DNA of 64,000 nucleotides from Malania oleifera (Eukaryota > Streptophyta > Magnoliopsida > Santalales > Ximeniaceae). Location: positions 34,212,214-34,276,213 of the forward strand of contig NC_080417.1 in NCBI RefSeq assembly GCF_029873635.1, in the 5' to 3' direction. Positions 38,480-51,272 of this stretch are shown piece after piece. Both the position numbers and the translations under genes were made by a program. The notes below the pieces were generated by a model. The model searched no databases. It saw only the letters and a list, made by a program, of their open reading frames with translations, and had not been told where the DNA came from. Numbering within the stretch: the stretch's first letter is position 1; every line of letters starts with the position of its first letter.

Positions 38480-38564
38480 TACCTCAACAGCCCCATCTCC
38501 TTTCTTCCTCACCTCCACTTCTTCCCAGCTGCATTTCTAGAGAGAGAGAGAGAGAGAGAGAGAG
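38231..38564 (+). promoter_or_regulatory. Mannanase promoter/5' leader with CT and GA tracts
   Basis: A (CT)n tract at 38426-38475 and a (AG)n tract at 38539-38564 lie just upstream of the start codon at 38565 and are complementary to each other. A possible weak TATA (TTTTATAC) follows the CT tract at about 38475. Whether the tracts are transcribed is inferred from their position. There is also a (CTTTCA)n-like run at about 38270-38300. Confidence 0.5.
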
Positions 38565-41031
38565 ATGAAGCATTTGGGGGTGTGTCTTTTGGTGGCCCTC
38601 CTGCTGATCCACAACCAAGTTGAAGGCGCAGGGAACGGTTTCATAAGAACCAGAGGAGTGAATTTTGTGCTGAATGGAAGTCCTTTCTATGCAAATGGCT
38701 TCAATGCCTACTGGTTGATGTATGTGGCCTCTGACCCATCTCAGAGAAGCAAAGTTTCTTCTGCTTTTCGGGAAGCCACGAGCCATGGACTTACTGTGGC
38801 AAGAACTTGGGCTTTCAGTGATGGTGGATACAGACCCCTGCAGTACTCCCCTGGCTCCTACAATGAGCAAATGTTTAAGGTTTCCCTCTTAATTAATATC
38901 CTTGTAGTGTTTGTGATCTGATCTTTCTTCTTTTCATTGTTCATTTTTTTTTTTTTATAATTTTTTTTTTTTGGGATGAAGGGGTTGGACTTTGTCATAG
39001 CTGAGGCTAGAAGGTATGGGATTAAGCTTATATTAAGCTTGGCGAACAACTATGAGAGCTTTGGTGGGAAGAAACAGTATGTGAACTGGGCTAGAAATCA
39101 GGGGCAGTACCTTACCTCTGATGATGATTTCTTCAGAAACCCTGTTGTTAAAGGTTACTACAAGAACCATGTTCAGGTTATCTTTAATACCCATATCTTG
39201 CTTTTATTTTCCGGCTTCAGTTTTCTTTTATTTCACAAACTTCTTACCGATCAAAAGGCAAAATTTCAAAAAAAGAAAAAAAAAATTGCTAAAACAATAG
39301 CTTAGGCGTGTGTTAACTGTGAGGATCATTATTGTTTATTATATAAATCCTGTCTTGATCATTGACAGAGCCATATAAATAAGTAACTACTTTGTTTTGA
39401 TTTATATTTTCCTTCTGCAGTGTAGATAATTTTTTTTGTAAAAGACCTTTGGGGCTGATACAAGAGAAATTCCTGGAATTTTCAACATGTATTCTATGTT
39501 CCTTCTGATGAGTTCTTGTCCTCTAAATTGACTCTGTACTTCTGCAGACTGTTCTTAATAGATACAACACCATAACTGGAATCCATTACAAGGATGACCC
39601 AACAATTATGGCCTGGGAGCTTATGAATGAGCCAAGATGCACTTCAGAGCCATCGGGGAGGACAATCCAGGTTAGGATAACGTTCTCTTTGCTTCTTGTC
39701 TTTTGTAAAATTTTAAATTCAACATGAAACTTGTTTATGGGATCATGGATTTTGAGTGTTCAATTTGGATTTTTCTAGCAAAATTCAATACAATTTTGTG
39801 TTTATAATGTCCAATTTCATATAAAGCCAAATTCAAAGCTCCAACTCCGAACTTCTAAACACTAGGTAGAAGATCATTAGTATCTTTAGCTCAGTTTTGA
39901 GTATAATCCTACATATGTAGACCACCGTATACTTTTATTTTTCATTGATTACCAAAGAAAAAAGTATTGGACTTTTTTTCCTGGTCTATTGAGGGTGGGA
40001 ACACCGCAATCTACGGTACAGTTGGCTACAAGTCAGTGTCTCCTAATAATTATTTGTTCGCAAATATTTTTCTTTCATGCGACTCCATGCTTTTTCTACT
40101 TTTCTTTTGCAAAAAAAAAAAAAAAGGCTAAATTGGTGGGTGCTTCTTTTGTAGGCATGGATAATGGAGATGGCTTCCCATGTGAAGTCCATTGACAAAA
40201 AGCACTTGCTAGAAGCTGGATTAGAAGGATTTTATGGAGGCACAACACCTCAAAGGGAAAGTTTCAATCCTGCTTTCAACATAGGAACTGACTTCATTGC
40301 AAATAATCGGATACCCGGCATTGACTTTGCTACACTTCATTCATATCCTGATCAATGGTAAGCACCCATTATCTGCAACCATAAAAAAAAGCTGATGACA
40401 CTAAAACTTATATTTGAATACCATTATGTGATTATGTGAATAAAATAATGAATGTTTCAGCATTAATGAGATCTTGGACATTCATGTTTCTTTTCTAAAC
40501 AGTTGGCTCAAACTAAGTGTTTTCATTTTCTGATGTGAATTCTTGTGTGATTTTTTTTTTCAATGCACAAGCAGGTTATCTAGTCAAAATGACCAGTCCC
40601 AGCTCTCTTTTCTGAACAATTGGCTCAAAACCCACATTGAAGATGCACAAAACATTCTTCGAAAACCACTGCTTCTCACAGAATTCGGAAAATCATTGAA
40701 AGATCCTGGGTTTAGCACCTACCAGAGAGACATGCTGTTCAACACAGTTTACTATAATATTTACTTTTCGGCTAGGAGAGGAGGTGCTGCTGCTGGAGGC
40801 CTGTTTTGGCAACTTCTTACTGAGGGTATGGACTCGTTTCGGGATGGGTATGAAATCATTTTAAGTGAGAACCCCTCCACAGCAAACATGATTGCTCAAG
40901 AGTCTCACAAGCTTTACGAAATTCGGAAAATGTATGCCAGACTGAGAAACATAGCAAAATGGAAGAGAGCGAGGGCCATTAGAAGAGGTCAATGGTTGGC
41001 TAGAAAGAGGGGCAGGAACAACGGAAACTAG
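38565..41031 (+). CDS. MAN: Mannan endo-1,4-beta-mannosidase, GH5 (five exons, 430 aa)
   Basis: Exons: 38565-38879, 38982-39176, 39548-39670, 40155-40357 and 40575-41031; all introns are GT-AG and the phases close (1293 nt with stop). The enzyme cleaves beta-1,4 bonds inside mannans, galactomannans and glucomannans of the cell wall. [21 protein letters not shown] is a signal peptide, so it should be secreted. GH5 landmarks are [19 protein letters not shown] near the N-terminus, [10 protein letters not shown] with the acid/base Glu198, and LLLTEFGKS with the nucleophile Glu315. TLHSYPDQW and GGLFWQLL are also typical. The length matches plant MAN proteins (about 400-450 aa). The C-terminal 30 residues are strongly basic ([19 protein letters not shown]). 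The start is unambiguous because it opens the signal peptide. It appears intact; the exact MAN subgroup was not determined. Confidence 0.95.
39738..39866. mobile_element. MITE-like relative in mannanase intron 3
   Basis: ATGGATTTTGAGTG..AAATTCAATACAATTTTGTG..CTTCTAAACACTAGG parallels the element at 12125-12268 in order and spacing (ATGGATTTTGG, AATTTCAATACAATTTTAT, CTCTCCAAACATAGGG). The ends are imperfect inverted repeats. The boundaries are approximate. Confidence 0.4.
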
Positions 41032-41900
41032 GAGGTGATTTTGTTACGGAAGATTGAAGTGTTTGTAAACAACGGCAATGATAATGTGGGGGCAAGATTT
41101 GTGTTGGGCGTAGGCCTACTTGGAGGTGAAGTTTTCAGGATATGGTTTCTTTCTTAGAGATGAGTACTATTCATCCAGGAGGGTAAACTAGGTTAGCAAT
41201 AGTTTATGCAATTCTTATAGATGCATACTTTATGTTGTGTGGTCCAAGTTGTTTACAGGGCTTTGTGCTAGGCAGGGCTATTAAGAAGTCAAAAGCCCAC
41301 CAATGCCTTCCATAATATTAGTTTTAATTATCACAAAGAGACTTATGCCAAGCTTAAATTTTACTGGCTTCTTAATTTTCAGATTGTAAACCTGATAAGT
41401 GAACGCAACTGAATGAATGTGTTGTAAATTCCAGTCATTGGTAGAGGCTTATGAATCCTTCTATGCATGTAAGCTCAATGGTAGCAGTCTCACTACCACT
41501 GAATGAAGTGGGAATGTTGGATTGGAAAACATCTTTCCTTAATCAGGAATGGTTTGAAATATTCATGGAGTCGCATAATTTATTTCGTTAAATATAATCA
41601 ATGAACATATGCAGAATATGATTGAAATCTTCAGCAAGCTATTGTTTCTTATCTAATTTTTTCCTTGCTGAATTTCTCACATCTAATTAATGAGCTGCTT
41701 TTCGGATAATGCTGTAAGCAGGCGAGACTAAGGGCCACTGCACCCATATTTTGATAAGCCCACTAGTGATTTTTGCATTGTGGGTTCTTGTTTAGGTCTT
41801 GAGCTTGATATACATGGATGGTACCAATTTGAATCAAAAGTCATAAGTCTCAAAAGTTTAAGCTGTTAAATTTTGGATTTATCCATATGTAAGTAACTCA
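41032..41900 (+). other. Mannanase 3' flank and intergenic DNA
   Basis: The 3' untranslated region starts here. No clear coding sequence or repeat is seen before the Copia LTR. Confidence 0.5.
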
Positions 41901-41949
41901 TTCTCTACTATATTTTCTATCGTGGATAAACTTACTGATGGAATCTCTC

Positions 41950-42253
41950 AAGCTCTACTCATAAATTTGAGATTGTGGATATTCATTTGCAAAATGAAAT
42001 TATGTAAGCATCAAATAATACAATTTTAAGTTTATTGTAAGACCATTGAGTCAAAACTTGGTATCATTCATTTTTTGTTTAGCTTTACAATATTTTGTGG
42101 GCATAAATAGTCACTATACATAATTGGAATGCTAAAGCTTAGGACTATAAATCTCTTAGCTAGTAGAGCATATCTCTAATTTAGGAAACATATTTACAAT
42201 CAATTTATATACGGAAGTATACCAACTTGGACTTACTCCTAGAATCTTTAACA
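41950..42253 (-). mobile_element. Copia 3' LTR (minus strand), far end uncertain
   Basis: On the minus strand, the purine-rich tract CCAACTTGAGGGTGAGTG (ends at about 42254) is followed by TGTTAAAGATTCTAGG, the expected polypurine tract and LTR start after RNase H. The lower coordinate is a guess, because no matching 5' LTR is available. Confidence 0.5.
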
Positions 42254-42301
42254 CTCACCCTCAAGTTGGATTCCCAATTTGTTGAGACCATCATGACATG
42301 C

Positions 42302-44781
42302 TCAACTTGATACGACCTTGATGAGTAGGTCACCAAGTTGCTCTTGAGACGAGACATGAGGTGTTTCAATGATCCTTACTTCTAGTTTCTCCTTGATGAA
42401 ATGCCTATCAACTTCCACATGTTTGGTTCGATGGTGCTGACTTGGGTTGTGGGCAATAACACAAGCTGCCTTGTTATCACAATATAGCTTCATTGGGCTC
42501 TCATGCTTAATATTCAAATCTTCTAATAAATTACGGATCCAAAATAATTCACATACTACCTTAGCCTTTCCTTTGAACTCAAATTCAGCACTAGATAAAG
42601 CAACTACAACTTGCTTCTTGCTTCGCCAAGTGACTAGATTTCCTCCTACAAAAGTGAAATATCTTATTGTAGACCGCCTATCTTTGATTGATCCAGCCCA
42701 ATCTGCATCAGTGTATCCTTTGACATCCAGATTATTCCCCTTTTTAAACATAATCCCTTTTCCTAGAGATGACTTCAAGTAGCGCAAAATGCAGATAACT
42801 GCATTCATATGTTCCTCGCTTGGAGAATGCATGAATTGGCTCACAACACTTAGTGCATATGCCAAGTCAGGCTGAGTATATACAAGACACATTAGTCTCC
42901 CAACTATTCTTTGACACCTCTCCTTGTTTGTCGGAACTTGATCCAGATATATGCCTAACTTCAAATTTTCTTCCATAGGAGTGCTAACTGGACTACATGC
43001 CGTCATACCGGTCTCACTTAGTAAATCTAAGGCATATTTTCGTTGAGATAGAAAGATACCTTCCTTTGATTTTGACACTTTAATACCAAGGAAGTATTTC
43101 AATGGACCAAGGTCCTTCATCTCAAATTCTTGGGTTAGGTGGTTCTGCAATGCACTCCTTTCTTCTGAATCATTTCCTGTTACTATGATCATATCATCAA
43201 CATACATAATCAACATACACAATGAGACAAGTAATCATTCCTTTATTATGCTTCACAAACAAAGTATGATATGAGTTACTCTTCTTGTATCCAAAAACTT
43301 TCATTGACTTCGTAAACCTTCCAAACCATGCTCTCAGAGATTGCTTCAGACCGTATAGGGCCTTTTTTAATCTGCAGACATGTTTTCCACCTTCTGACTG
43401 CATATTACATCCGGGGGGCAACTCCATGTATAGTTCTTCTTGAAGATCTCCATGCAAAAAAGCATTCTTCATATCAAACTGGTGCAATGGCCAGTCAAGA
43501 TTCACCACCAATGATCTAAGAATACGGACAATATTGATTTTTGCTACTGGTGCGAATGTCTCCATGTAATCAATTCCATAAGTTCAAGTGTACCACGTGG
43601 CAACTAGTCTAGCTTTGAATCATTCAATGGTTCCATCTGCCTTGTATTTGATTATGAAAACCCACCTACATCCAACAGGTTTCTTTCCTTCAGGTAGCTT
43701 AACAACCTCCTAAGTTGAGTTCTTTTGAAGTGACTTCATTTCCTCATTCATAGCCTCCTTCCATTTTGGATCTCATAGAGCTTCCTGCATGTTAGTAGGA
43801 ATTGATACAGCAGATAATTGATTCGCAAATGACTCACTTTCCTTTGACAGTCTATGGTAGGATACATAGTTGCTCATGGAATACTTAGGATTGGACCTAA
43901 GAACAGGTTCATAGTTAACTCTAGGTATACCTCTAGTGGCTCGATTAGGTAGTACTTTTGGAAGGAATTGAGATTCCAAATGTACCTGGGGTTGTACCTG
44001 GGGTTTGGGAAAGTAATTGACCTCAGAAAACAATTGGTTAGATGGTACTTGAAGTGGAGTCACTTCCATTTGATTCTGATTATTTTCCCCATTCAAACGA
44101 GCGTCCGGTTGGTCGAGAACAAGTTGCTCACGTAGCCCGATTGCCTCCTATGGACACTCACCACTTTTATTTTTAAAATTCACCACTTGTATCCAAATGG
44201 TCAAAAGAAGGGTTTAGATTTAGAGTTCGCAATTCATTTTGTCTCTCCCCTTGAATTGAAGACTCGTGAACAGTATAGTACATGCCATTTTCATGAAAGA
44301 CAACGTCAAGGGTGACATACTTTTTCCATGATGGGGGATGATAGCAACGGTAACCTTTCTAAAGCGAGGCATAGCCAAAAAAGACACATTGTAGGGCTTG
44401 TGGTTCCAACTTATCAAGCAACGTCTTAGGAAGATGCACAAATGCCACACACCCGAAAATTCTAGGTGATAAATTCGGAGCAGTAGAAGCATTTACAGTC
44501 GAATGAAGGACTTCAAATGGAGTTAAAATTTAGCAAGCTGGAGGGTACACGGTTAATGAGGTAAGCCGCAACACTGAGTGCTTTACCCCAATAACTGGTG
44601 GGCAAGTGAGCTCCAAACAAAGAGGCTCATACAACTTCAAGTAGGTGGCCATTTTTGCACTCTGCAACCCCATTTTGCTAAGGGGAATAAGGGCAAGTCG
44701 TCTTGTGAGATATGCCATGTTCCTTTAAGTACTTCTTCAAGTCCTGATTAACAAATTCTCCACCATTATCAATGCGAAGTA
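42302..44781 (-). pseudogene. Copia integrase C-part, RT and RNase H (minus strand)
   Basis: Read downward: the integrase core remnant (44718-44530, LIPLSKMGLQSAKMATYLKL, a decayed S-P-Q-Q-N-G-V-A-E-R-K block), a linker, then RT at 43565-43197 (METFAPVAKINIVRILRSLV, FDMKNAFLHGDLQEELYM). After a frameshift near 43205 comes the catalytic YVDDMIIVTGND (about 43204-43167), then RNase H (GYTDADWAGSIKDRRST, ALSSAEFEFKGKA, YCDNKAACVIAHN, RTKHVEVDRHFIKEKLE). Stops and frameshifts make it inactive. The frame is cut at 44781 by the nested LTR element and resumes at 58038. Confidence 0.92.
44777..44781. repeat. Left TSD (AAGTA) of nested LTR element
   Basis: AAGTA directly precedes TGTAGACACC and is repeated at 58033-58037, directly after GACGTCGCGACA. 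On both sides the sequence is Copia integrase DNA that becomes continuous when the insert is removed. Confidence 0.92.
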
Positions 44782-44833
44782 TGTAGACACCCTATTTTTA
44801 CCCTAGCCAAATAGAACACTGGGTCCCCTCTTA

Positions 44834-44864
<31 letters not shown>

Positions 44865-44928
44865 TTATTATTATTATTTTCCTATATTATTAGTACTCTA
44901 CTATTATTTGCTAGTATTTTTATTATTA

Positions 44929-44962
<34 letters not shown>

Positions 44963-45047
44963 TAGTACTTTTATTATCTTTATTTTATTTTTACTTTACT
45001 GTAATTATTTTTATTTTTATTTTTCATTTATTTTATTGTTTTTGATA

Positions 45048-45079
<32 letters not shown>

Positions 45080-46251
45080 GCATTAGTATCTTATTTTGGC
45101 TATTATTATTTTTAGTAATGTTATCATTATTATTATAATTATTTATTACTTTTAATATTATTATTATTATTATTTTACCAATAAGTATCTTAATTTTTAT
45201 TTTTGCTATAATTATTTATTATTATTTACTATTAGTAGTAGTATTATTATTATTATTACCTTTTTGATACTTATATGATAATAATTATTATTATTATTTC
45301 CATTTTCATTATTACCATAAGAATAAAAGCATAAAAAAAAAGAAAAAGAAAAATAAAATCAAAAAAGGAAGTTTGTTTTTAGGGTTTTCAAAAAAATTCT
45401 TTTATAAAAGAGAGGCCAAGGGGCCAAGCAAGGAGGGGGCGCACACACGGGCAGCGCAGGACAAAGCCAAAGAAAATAAAAAAATCGTTCTGCTGCTCTT
45501 TGGATTCTTCTTCTTCTTCTTCTTCCATCCTCTCTGTCTCTTTCATCTCATTCCTCTGTCTCGTCGCTGCCCCGCATCCATACCCACAGTACCACTCGCA
45601 AAGCAGCAGTCGTCCTCTCCCGTTCCAGCCATCAACTCTGGCAACGACCCACTGCTCCGACCACCGCTGCAACTCCGGCCAACCATTAGTCTCCTCTGCA
45701 GCAGCACCCGAGTCACCTTGCTGTGTTACACAGTTACCCAAGACTCCCAGCCGGCTGTCTCCAATCTTCTTCGACAATCCATCGACTCCGCCTTTAGTTC
45801 CCCTGCATCACACCAGTCACAGAACACCGCGGCAAGACGACGTTACACCAGCTCCGCTGGAGTAGAGCTCTTCGCACAGCCGCACTGCTGCCGCGGCACC
45901 ATTGCCGAACACTCCATCGTCGTCGTGGCCATCTTTCCAGAACTAGAACTTCACGGCCAGCCAGCAAAGCCACGAGCCATCATCGTTGCAACTCCCCACA
46001 GGCCACCGTCATCTCCGCCGAAGCCTCCACAGCCGCGTCAGCCTCGACTCCAGCCACCGGTGGTCTCCCCTGTTGCACCGACCACCCCCACAGTAGCCAA
46101 CCACCAGAAACCCGAGCAACTCCATCATAGCCGCCCCCTGCTGCTAACCTGCTGCCCTCTGTAAGCCCCAGTAAACACACGCGCACATATATATATGTCT
46201 ATATATATACATGTACATGTAAAGTTTAAATTTTTTATTATACATTTAATT

Positions 46252-46299
<48 letters not shown>

Positions 46300-46572
46300 T
46301 GGTTTTATTTTAAGTCTTAAAGTTCAAGTTTTTATTTTTATTTTTTCTCTTTTCTTTTATTTGCATGTGGGTACGTATTAAAATAATATCTATTGTGGTA
46401 TTTAGTGTGCGTATATTAATATAATATTTGTTGTAGGATTTAGAAATATTTATATCTAGGCCATGAGTATATGTATATTAATACATTATTCGCTGTAATA
46501 TTTAGTTAATGTTTATATCTAGGCTATGTATGTGTGTATGTTGATATAATATTTGTTGTAGAATTTAGTTAA

Positions 46573-46621
<49 letters not shown>

Positions 46622-47791
46622 TTGTTAGTTTATGGTTATTTTAATTTTTGGTATTCAGGGTAAGTTTTGATTGTATTATTCATATAAGTTAATTGTCTTT
46701 AATGCGGAATTTTTATAGTTGGAATTTGTCTAGATATTTAAAGTTTATTTTCATTTTATTCGTTGGATTGTTAATATTATTATTGCATGTTTAATACGTA
46801 ACTAGAATAGTTATTGTAATTATTTACTTAATCCATATGTTTAGGGCTATTTAGGGTTTTCATTGTTGATGTATGTTCAATTTTAATTACTTAGGGTTTT
46901 CTTTATTGTATGTGTTGTCTATACTGATATTAATATTTTCTGATATTTAGTATTCGTATTCTAATATTTTATCATGTTTACATATAAAGGTATCAATCAT
47001 TATGGTAAGTTTAGTGTTTTGGTATATATTTTGCTATTATATTTAGTATGATATTGTATATAATATTATGGTATAATTATTATTTAGCTTCACTTATTAA
47101 GAAATTTTTTTTTTATAGATGGTATTACCTTGTATAGTATCTTGAGTGTTTTAATATATATATACATATGGTATGTTATTGCCTATTTTGAAAGTTGTAA
47201 TATTTTAACAGATATACTTATTATCATTACTATTTTTATACATTGTGATAATTTAATATTTTAACTTATTATCTTACCAATATATAGTAAAACCTCTCAT
47301 ACTAATATTTTCCTATAAAAATTTTATATACAATTTCAAAATTTTGGAGCGTATTTTCTTAGATATTTTATTGATTTTTAATCCTTATGATTTTATTGCG
47401 AGGGTATGAGCCTTCGGGCATCACGTACCTTAAGCTCTGAGAGAATATATGTATATATATTATATGTATTTATTTATTTATTTATTTTTTATGTGTATTT
47501 ATAAATTCATAAAAAGGAGTAATGTAAAGACTTATTAGATTAACTTAGGGATAATTTCAAATTAATTAGGTACCGTTCATAAGAACGGGGGCGCAGGGGG
47601 TGTTTGTACCTTTCCCTCGCGTAACCGAACTCCCGAACCTAATTCTGGTTACATAGACCCACTCTACCCCTAACAGGGTAGTAATCATGTGTTCTAACCA
47701 CACTAAAAGGTTAGTGGCGACTCCGACATTCCTATTTTTAATGTTTTTATTTCGCCGCTCGGGGCACACGCGCTCCCGGGACGTCGCGACA
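44782..47791 (+). mobile_element. 5' LTR (3.0 kb) of a Tat/Ogre-like non-autonomous element
   Basis: It runs from TGTAGACACCC to GACGTCGCGACA. U3 (44830-45310) is almost entirely ATT/TTA-rich. A TATA box TTTATAAAAG lies at 45401-45410. It is followed by a GC-rich, CT-rich block to about 46165 that keeps a 263-codon Pro/Ser-rich frame open (45373-46164), then AT-rich DNA with (TA)n at 46258-46292 and (ATT)n at about 46575-46622, and a conserved U5 with GTACCGTTC..AGAACGGGGGCGCAG (from about 47571). The frame is probably leader RNA. Confidence 0.92.
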
Positions 47792-47794
47792 GCT

Positions 47795-47812
47795 TGGCGA
47801 CTCCGCTGGGGA
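47795..47812 (+). other. Primer-binding site, tRNA-Arg type
   Basis: TGGCGACTCCGCTGGGGA starts 3 bp after the LTR end. Its complement ends in CCA as a tRNA must; I recall this PBS as the Arg-type site used by Tat/Ogre elements (established knowledge, not checked). Confidence 0.75.
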
Positions 47813-49796
47813 CTTAAAGAGTCGAGCCATTAATTAATTGGAAATTATCCCAAGTTTAAATTTAATAAATCTTTTAATTACTCCTTATTTTGTAAATACT
47901 ATAATTCGTAAATAACCTTGATTAATTGTAAATATTTTGCTTCCATAATTTACAAATAACCTTGATTAATTAAAAATATTTTGTTTCCTAATTTTGTAAA
48001 TATTAATTGTAGATATTTTGTTTCCAAATATTCTGAATAAAGCATATTAATTGTAAGATATTTTGAATAAGTATAGTAATTATAGATATTTTGTATACTA
48101 ATTGTAAATATTTTGTTTCCTTATTTTTTGTTTCCAATTTTTTTTTTTTTGAATAAACATACTAATTGCATATATTGTGTTTCCTTATCTTTTGAATACG
48201 TATATTAATTGTAGATATCTTGTTTCCATATTGTTTATAGCATGTGAATAAATGTGGGGATAGCGGGATTAGGTTAAAGATTGAATTCACACACTCTCAC
48301 GCTCTATACCCGAGCTTTACCTGTTAAGATTAGATAGGGGTGTAATAGCGTTTGTCCCTTCGTAACTTAAGCTTGATGGGACCCGCGAACCACCCCGCTC
48401 AGTGCGAGTTTTATCCGGACCCCTATGGGGGAGGATGAAATTTCAAACTCAAGACCTTTTTGTCAATAGGGATTAGAGCCTACCCACACGTACTTGTCCA
48501 TAATTTTCCCTTAATTAGGATAGAGCCATGAAAAAACCCTATAAAATAGGTGTACTTACCTTGGGTTGGGAAAGGAGCCAGATCCTACTCCACGTATAAT
48601 ATGTTGTATATATGTTGTGAGATACTTTGTATTATATCATTCATTTTGCATCTACTTTAGATATACATACTACGTAGCCAGTATTCTGAAAAAGCCCAAT
48701 AATAAGATGATGGTTCATCCTTTTAAAAATGAAGCACTTGGCCCAAGCATTTTAAAATATGGGTCGGCCCAACCCTTTTCAAATAACTCAGGCCCAATTC
48801 TTTAAAAACAAACTTAGGCCCGACCTTTTCCTAAGCAAAACCTCAGCTCATGCCTAATTTTCAAAAAGGGGCAAACCCAGATTTCAAAAAAGGACTTCAA
48901 CCCCATTGCCTAAAAATTCGGGCCAACATTTTTTCAAGTAATCCAAGCCCAATTCCTTTTCAACTAGGGCCTCAGCCCATCATGAAATATGGGTCGACCC
49001 AACCCTTTTCAAATAAATCGGGCCCAATTCTTTAAAAACAAACCTAGGCCCGACATTTTCCTAAGTAAAAACTGGGCCCAGACATAATTTCCAAAGAGGG
49101 TCAAACCCAGATTTCCAAAAATGGGCTTCAGCCCTATCACCTAAAAATTCGGGCCAACATTTTTTCAAGTAATCCAAGCCCAATTCCTTTTCAACTAGGG
49201 CCTTAGCCCATCATGAAATAGGTCGAAGCCCATATTTTAAAATACTTGAGATCCAAGTGCACACTAAAGTCCACAAGTCCACATTGAATAAATCCAATAG
49301 GTTGACTAGCATAGGTCAACCCCAACCTCAGAACATAATTTGACCCTTCATAGAACCTGAGGTTCATGGACCGTTAATTAGGAAAGGAATGGTTAAGAGA
49401 AGATTTGAATTGAAATCGCAGCCCATCAGTGGTCATGTTAATCTTGAAATCTCTCATTAGTGGAATTTTTCTAGAATCCTGGCTAAGTTGTCATTTAGGT
49501 TACATTGTATTCATGCACTTCATTTCATACATAGTCATGCATGATAGGCTGCATGCACGCTCATGTCTTTGTTTATATGTATAAGTACATTAATTGTATG
49601 CATACATAAACACCTATTACATATCCTGATCATGCATCAAAATACATTCACTTATGTAGTACATAATTATGCATTCATGGTTCTAAAAGGAAGTTTGTTG
49701 GTTTTCAGTTCCTAATCAAAGAGGTGGTTTGAGTAATATAAAGCAATAATTGAGACCACCACGCATCAGTACAATACCAGGCGAAGAGCGAGAGAA
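47813..49796 (+). other. Untranslated leader of the nested element
   Basis: About 2 kb without coding signal separates PBS and gag. It contains AT-rich DNA with TTGTAAATATTTTGTTTCC repeats (47900-48240) and a 230-bp tandem duplication at 48755-49219. Confidence 0.7.
48755..49219. repeat. 230-bp tandem duplication, two copies
   Basis: AATATGGGTCGGCCCAACCC at about 48757 recurs as AATATGGGTCGACCCAACCC at about 48987, and the matching continues over the whole unit. A third copy starts near 49213 and is cut off. Motifs such as GGGCCCAATTC and AGCCCATC recur within the unit. Confidence 0.92.
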
Positions 49797-51272
49797 ATGA
49801 GTGAACAAATGGAAAATAGAGTCCTGGGTCTAGAACAAGGACAAGAAGAGATAAATGACAAGATAAGTAAGGTTCTAAAGTTACTAATGAACAAGGGAAA
49901 GGCAGTGCATGTTGATCCTGAAGTAGATGTGGACCCCGCTCATCCCCCAGGGTTCACCTCAGATCATGGACAAATATCAATTCCACCGCCTAGTGTCATG
50001 GGGGGTCCACCGCCAAATATGCCTCCTTTCATCCCTGCTATGCCAGAACAGGGGTTCCCAGTAGTAGGAACTCCTCCATTAGTACCTTCTGATATGGGGA
50101 TTAGCAAATCTGAGGCTGAGCGTCGCTGTGACGTATTAGAAGAGCGCTTAAAAGCAATGGAAGGTTCTAATACTTTCGATTCAGTTAATCCAAATGACCT
50201 TTGCTTGGTGCCTAAAGTCACCCTGCCACCAAAGTTCAAAATGCCAGACTTTGAAAAGTTTGACGGGACCCGGTGACCTCGAACACATCTAGTGATGTAT
50301 TGCCAAGCAATGACCGCTTACTCGGACGATGAAAAACTAATGATGCATTGCTTTCAAAGCAGTTTGATCGGGTCCGCTATCCGTTGGTACATTCAACAAG
50401 ATAAGGCTCGGGTCTGCACTTGGAAGGACTTGGCTAGTGCCTTTATCACTCACTACCGCCATGTGACGGAAATGACACCTGATCGAATGACTCTACAAGA
50501 AATGGAGAAGAAATCCACCGAAACATTCAGAGAATATGCTTACAGGTGGAGAGATATGTCAATCCAAGTGGACCCTCCGGTGAGTGACCGAGAGGCCATC
50601 TCCTTGTTCGTGAGCACATTAAAAGACCCCTACCGTACGCACCTTCGGGGAGCAACTCCCCATGATTTTATGGATATTGTGGCTGCGGGAGGAAGAATTG
50701 AAGGCGATATCAAGACAGGCCTAGTCAAGGATAGTGGCTCGGAAACTGGTTTAGGAAAAAGGTGGACTAATAGGAAGAAGGAGGAAGAGGCACAAATGAT
50801 ACAGGGGCAGTTTAATTGGAAGAATCAGTACACCAGAGGTGGGAACCAATGGCCCAAGAGAAACTTTGGTTTTGAGCCCATGGTAAATCAAACGGTGCAT
50901 ACAGGCACAAGGCCCCAGATTGTTCACTCTGGTCCACCGAATCAGCAAGCACAAGATAGGAATGTGACTAGAAACTTCCGAAGGGTGGACTTCATTCCCA
51001 TGACATATGCCGAATTATTTCCTCAGCTGCGGAAAAGGGGGATGGTGTCTGCAATCCCTGGGACACCCGTTGCGAACCCTCCACCACAGTGGTATGACCC
51101 TGGGGTTCGTTGTGAGTACCATGCTAACTCCCTCGGCCATATTATTGACCGATGTTGGGCCTTCAAGCATAAGGTGCAATCATTAAGAGATGTTGGATGG
51201 TTAGCATTCGACGACAAGCAACCGGGAGTCCAGGGGAATCCTTTGCCCAAACAAGAGGAAGGAAGTGGTTAA
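49797..51272 (+). pseudogene. Gag of the nested Tat/Ogre-like element
   Basis: One frame of 491 codons is interrupted by a single TGA at 50274-50276. Landmarks are a coiled N-terminal segment (MENRVLGLEQGQEEINDKIS), a Pro-rich stretch, LPPKFKMPDFEKFDGTR just before the TGA, PRTHLVMYCQAMTAYSDDEK just after it, then AIRWYIQQDKARVCTWKDLA and REYAYRWRDMSIQVDPPVSD. A Cys/His cluster CEYHANSLGHIIDRCWAFKH lies near the C-terminus. This is the capsid-nucleocapsid protein that packages the element's RNA. Unlike the other elements here, the frame is nearly intact, so this copy is comparatively young. Confidence 0.9.

Noticed and set aside
38247-38540. ORF upstream of the mannanase
   Set aside because: It is mostly Ser-Leu from the CT tract and lies in the promoter or leader of the real gene.
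45373-46164. 263-codon Pro/Ser-rich ORF as a host gene
   Set aside because: It lies within the 5' LTR of the nested element, is duplicated and broken in the 3' LTR, and contains low-complexity translation of CT- and T-runs.
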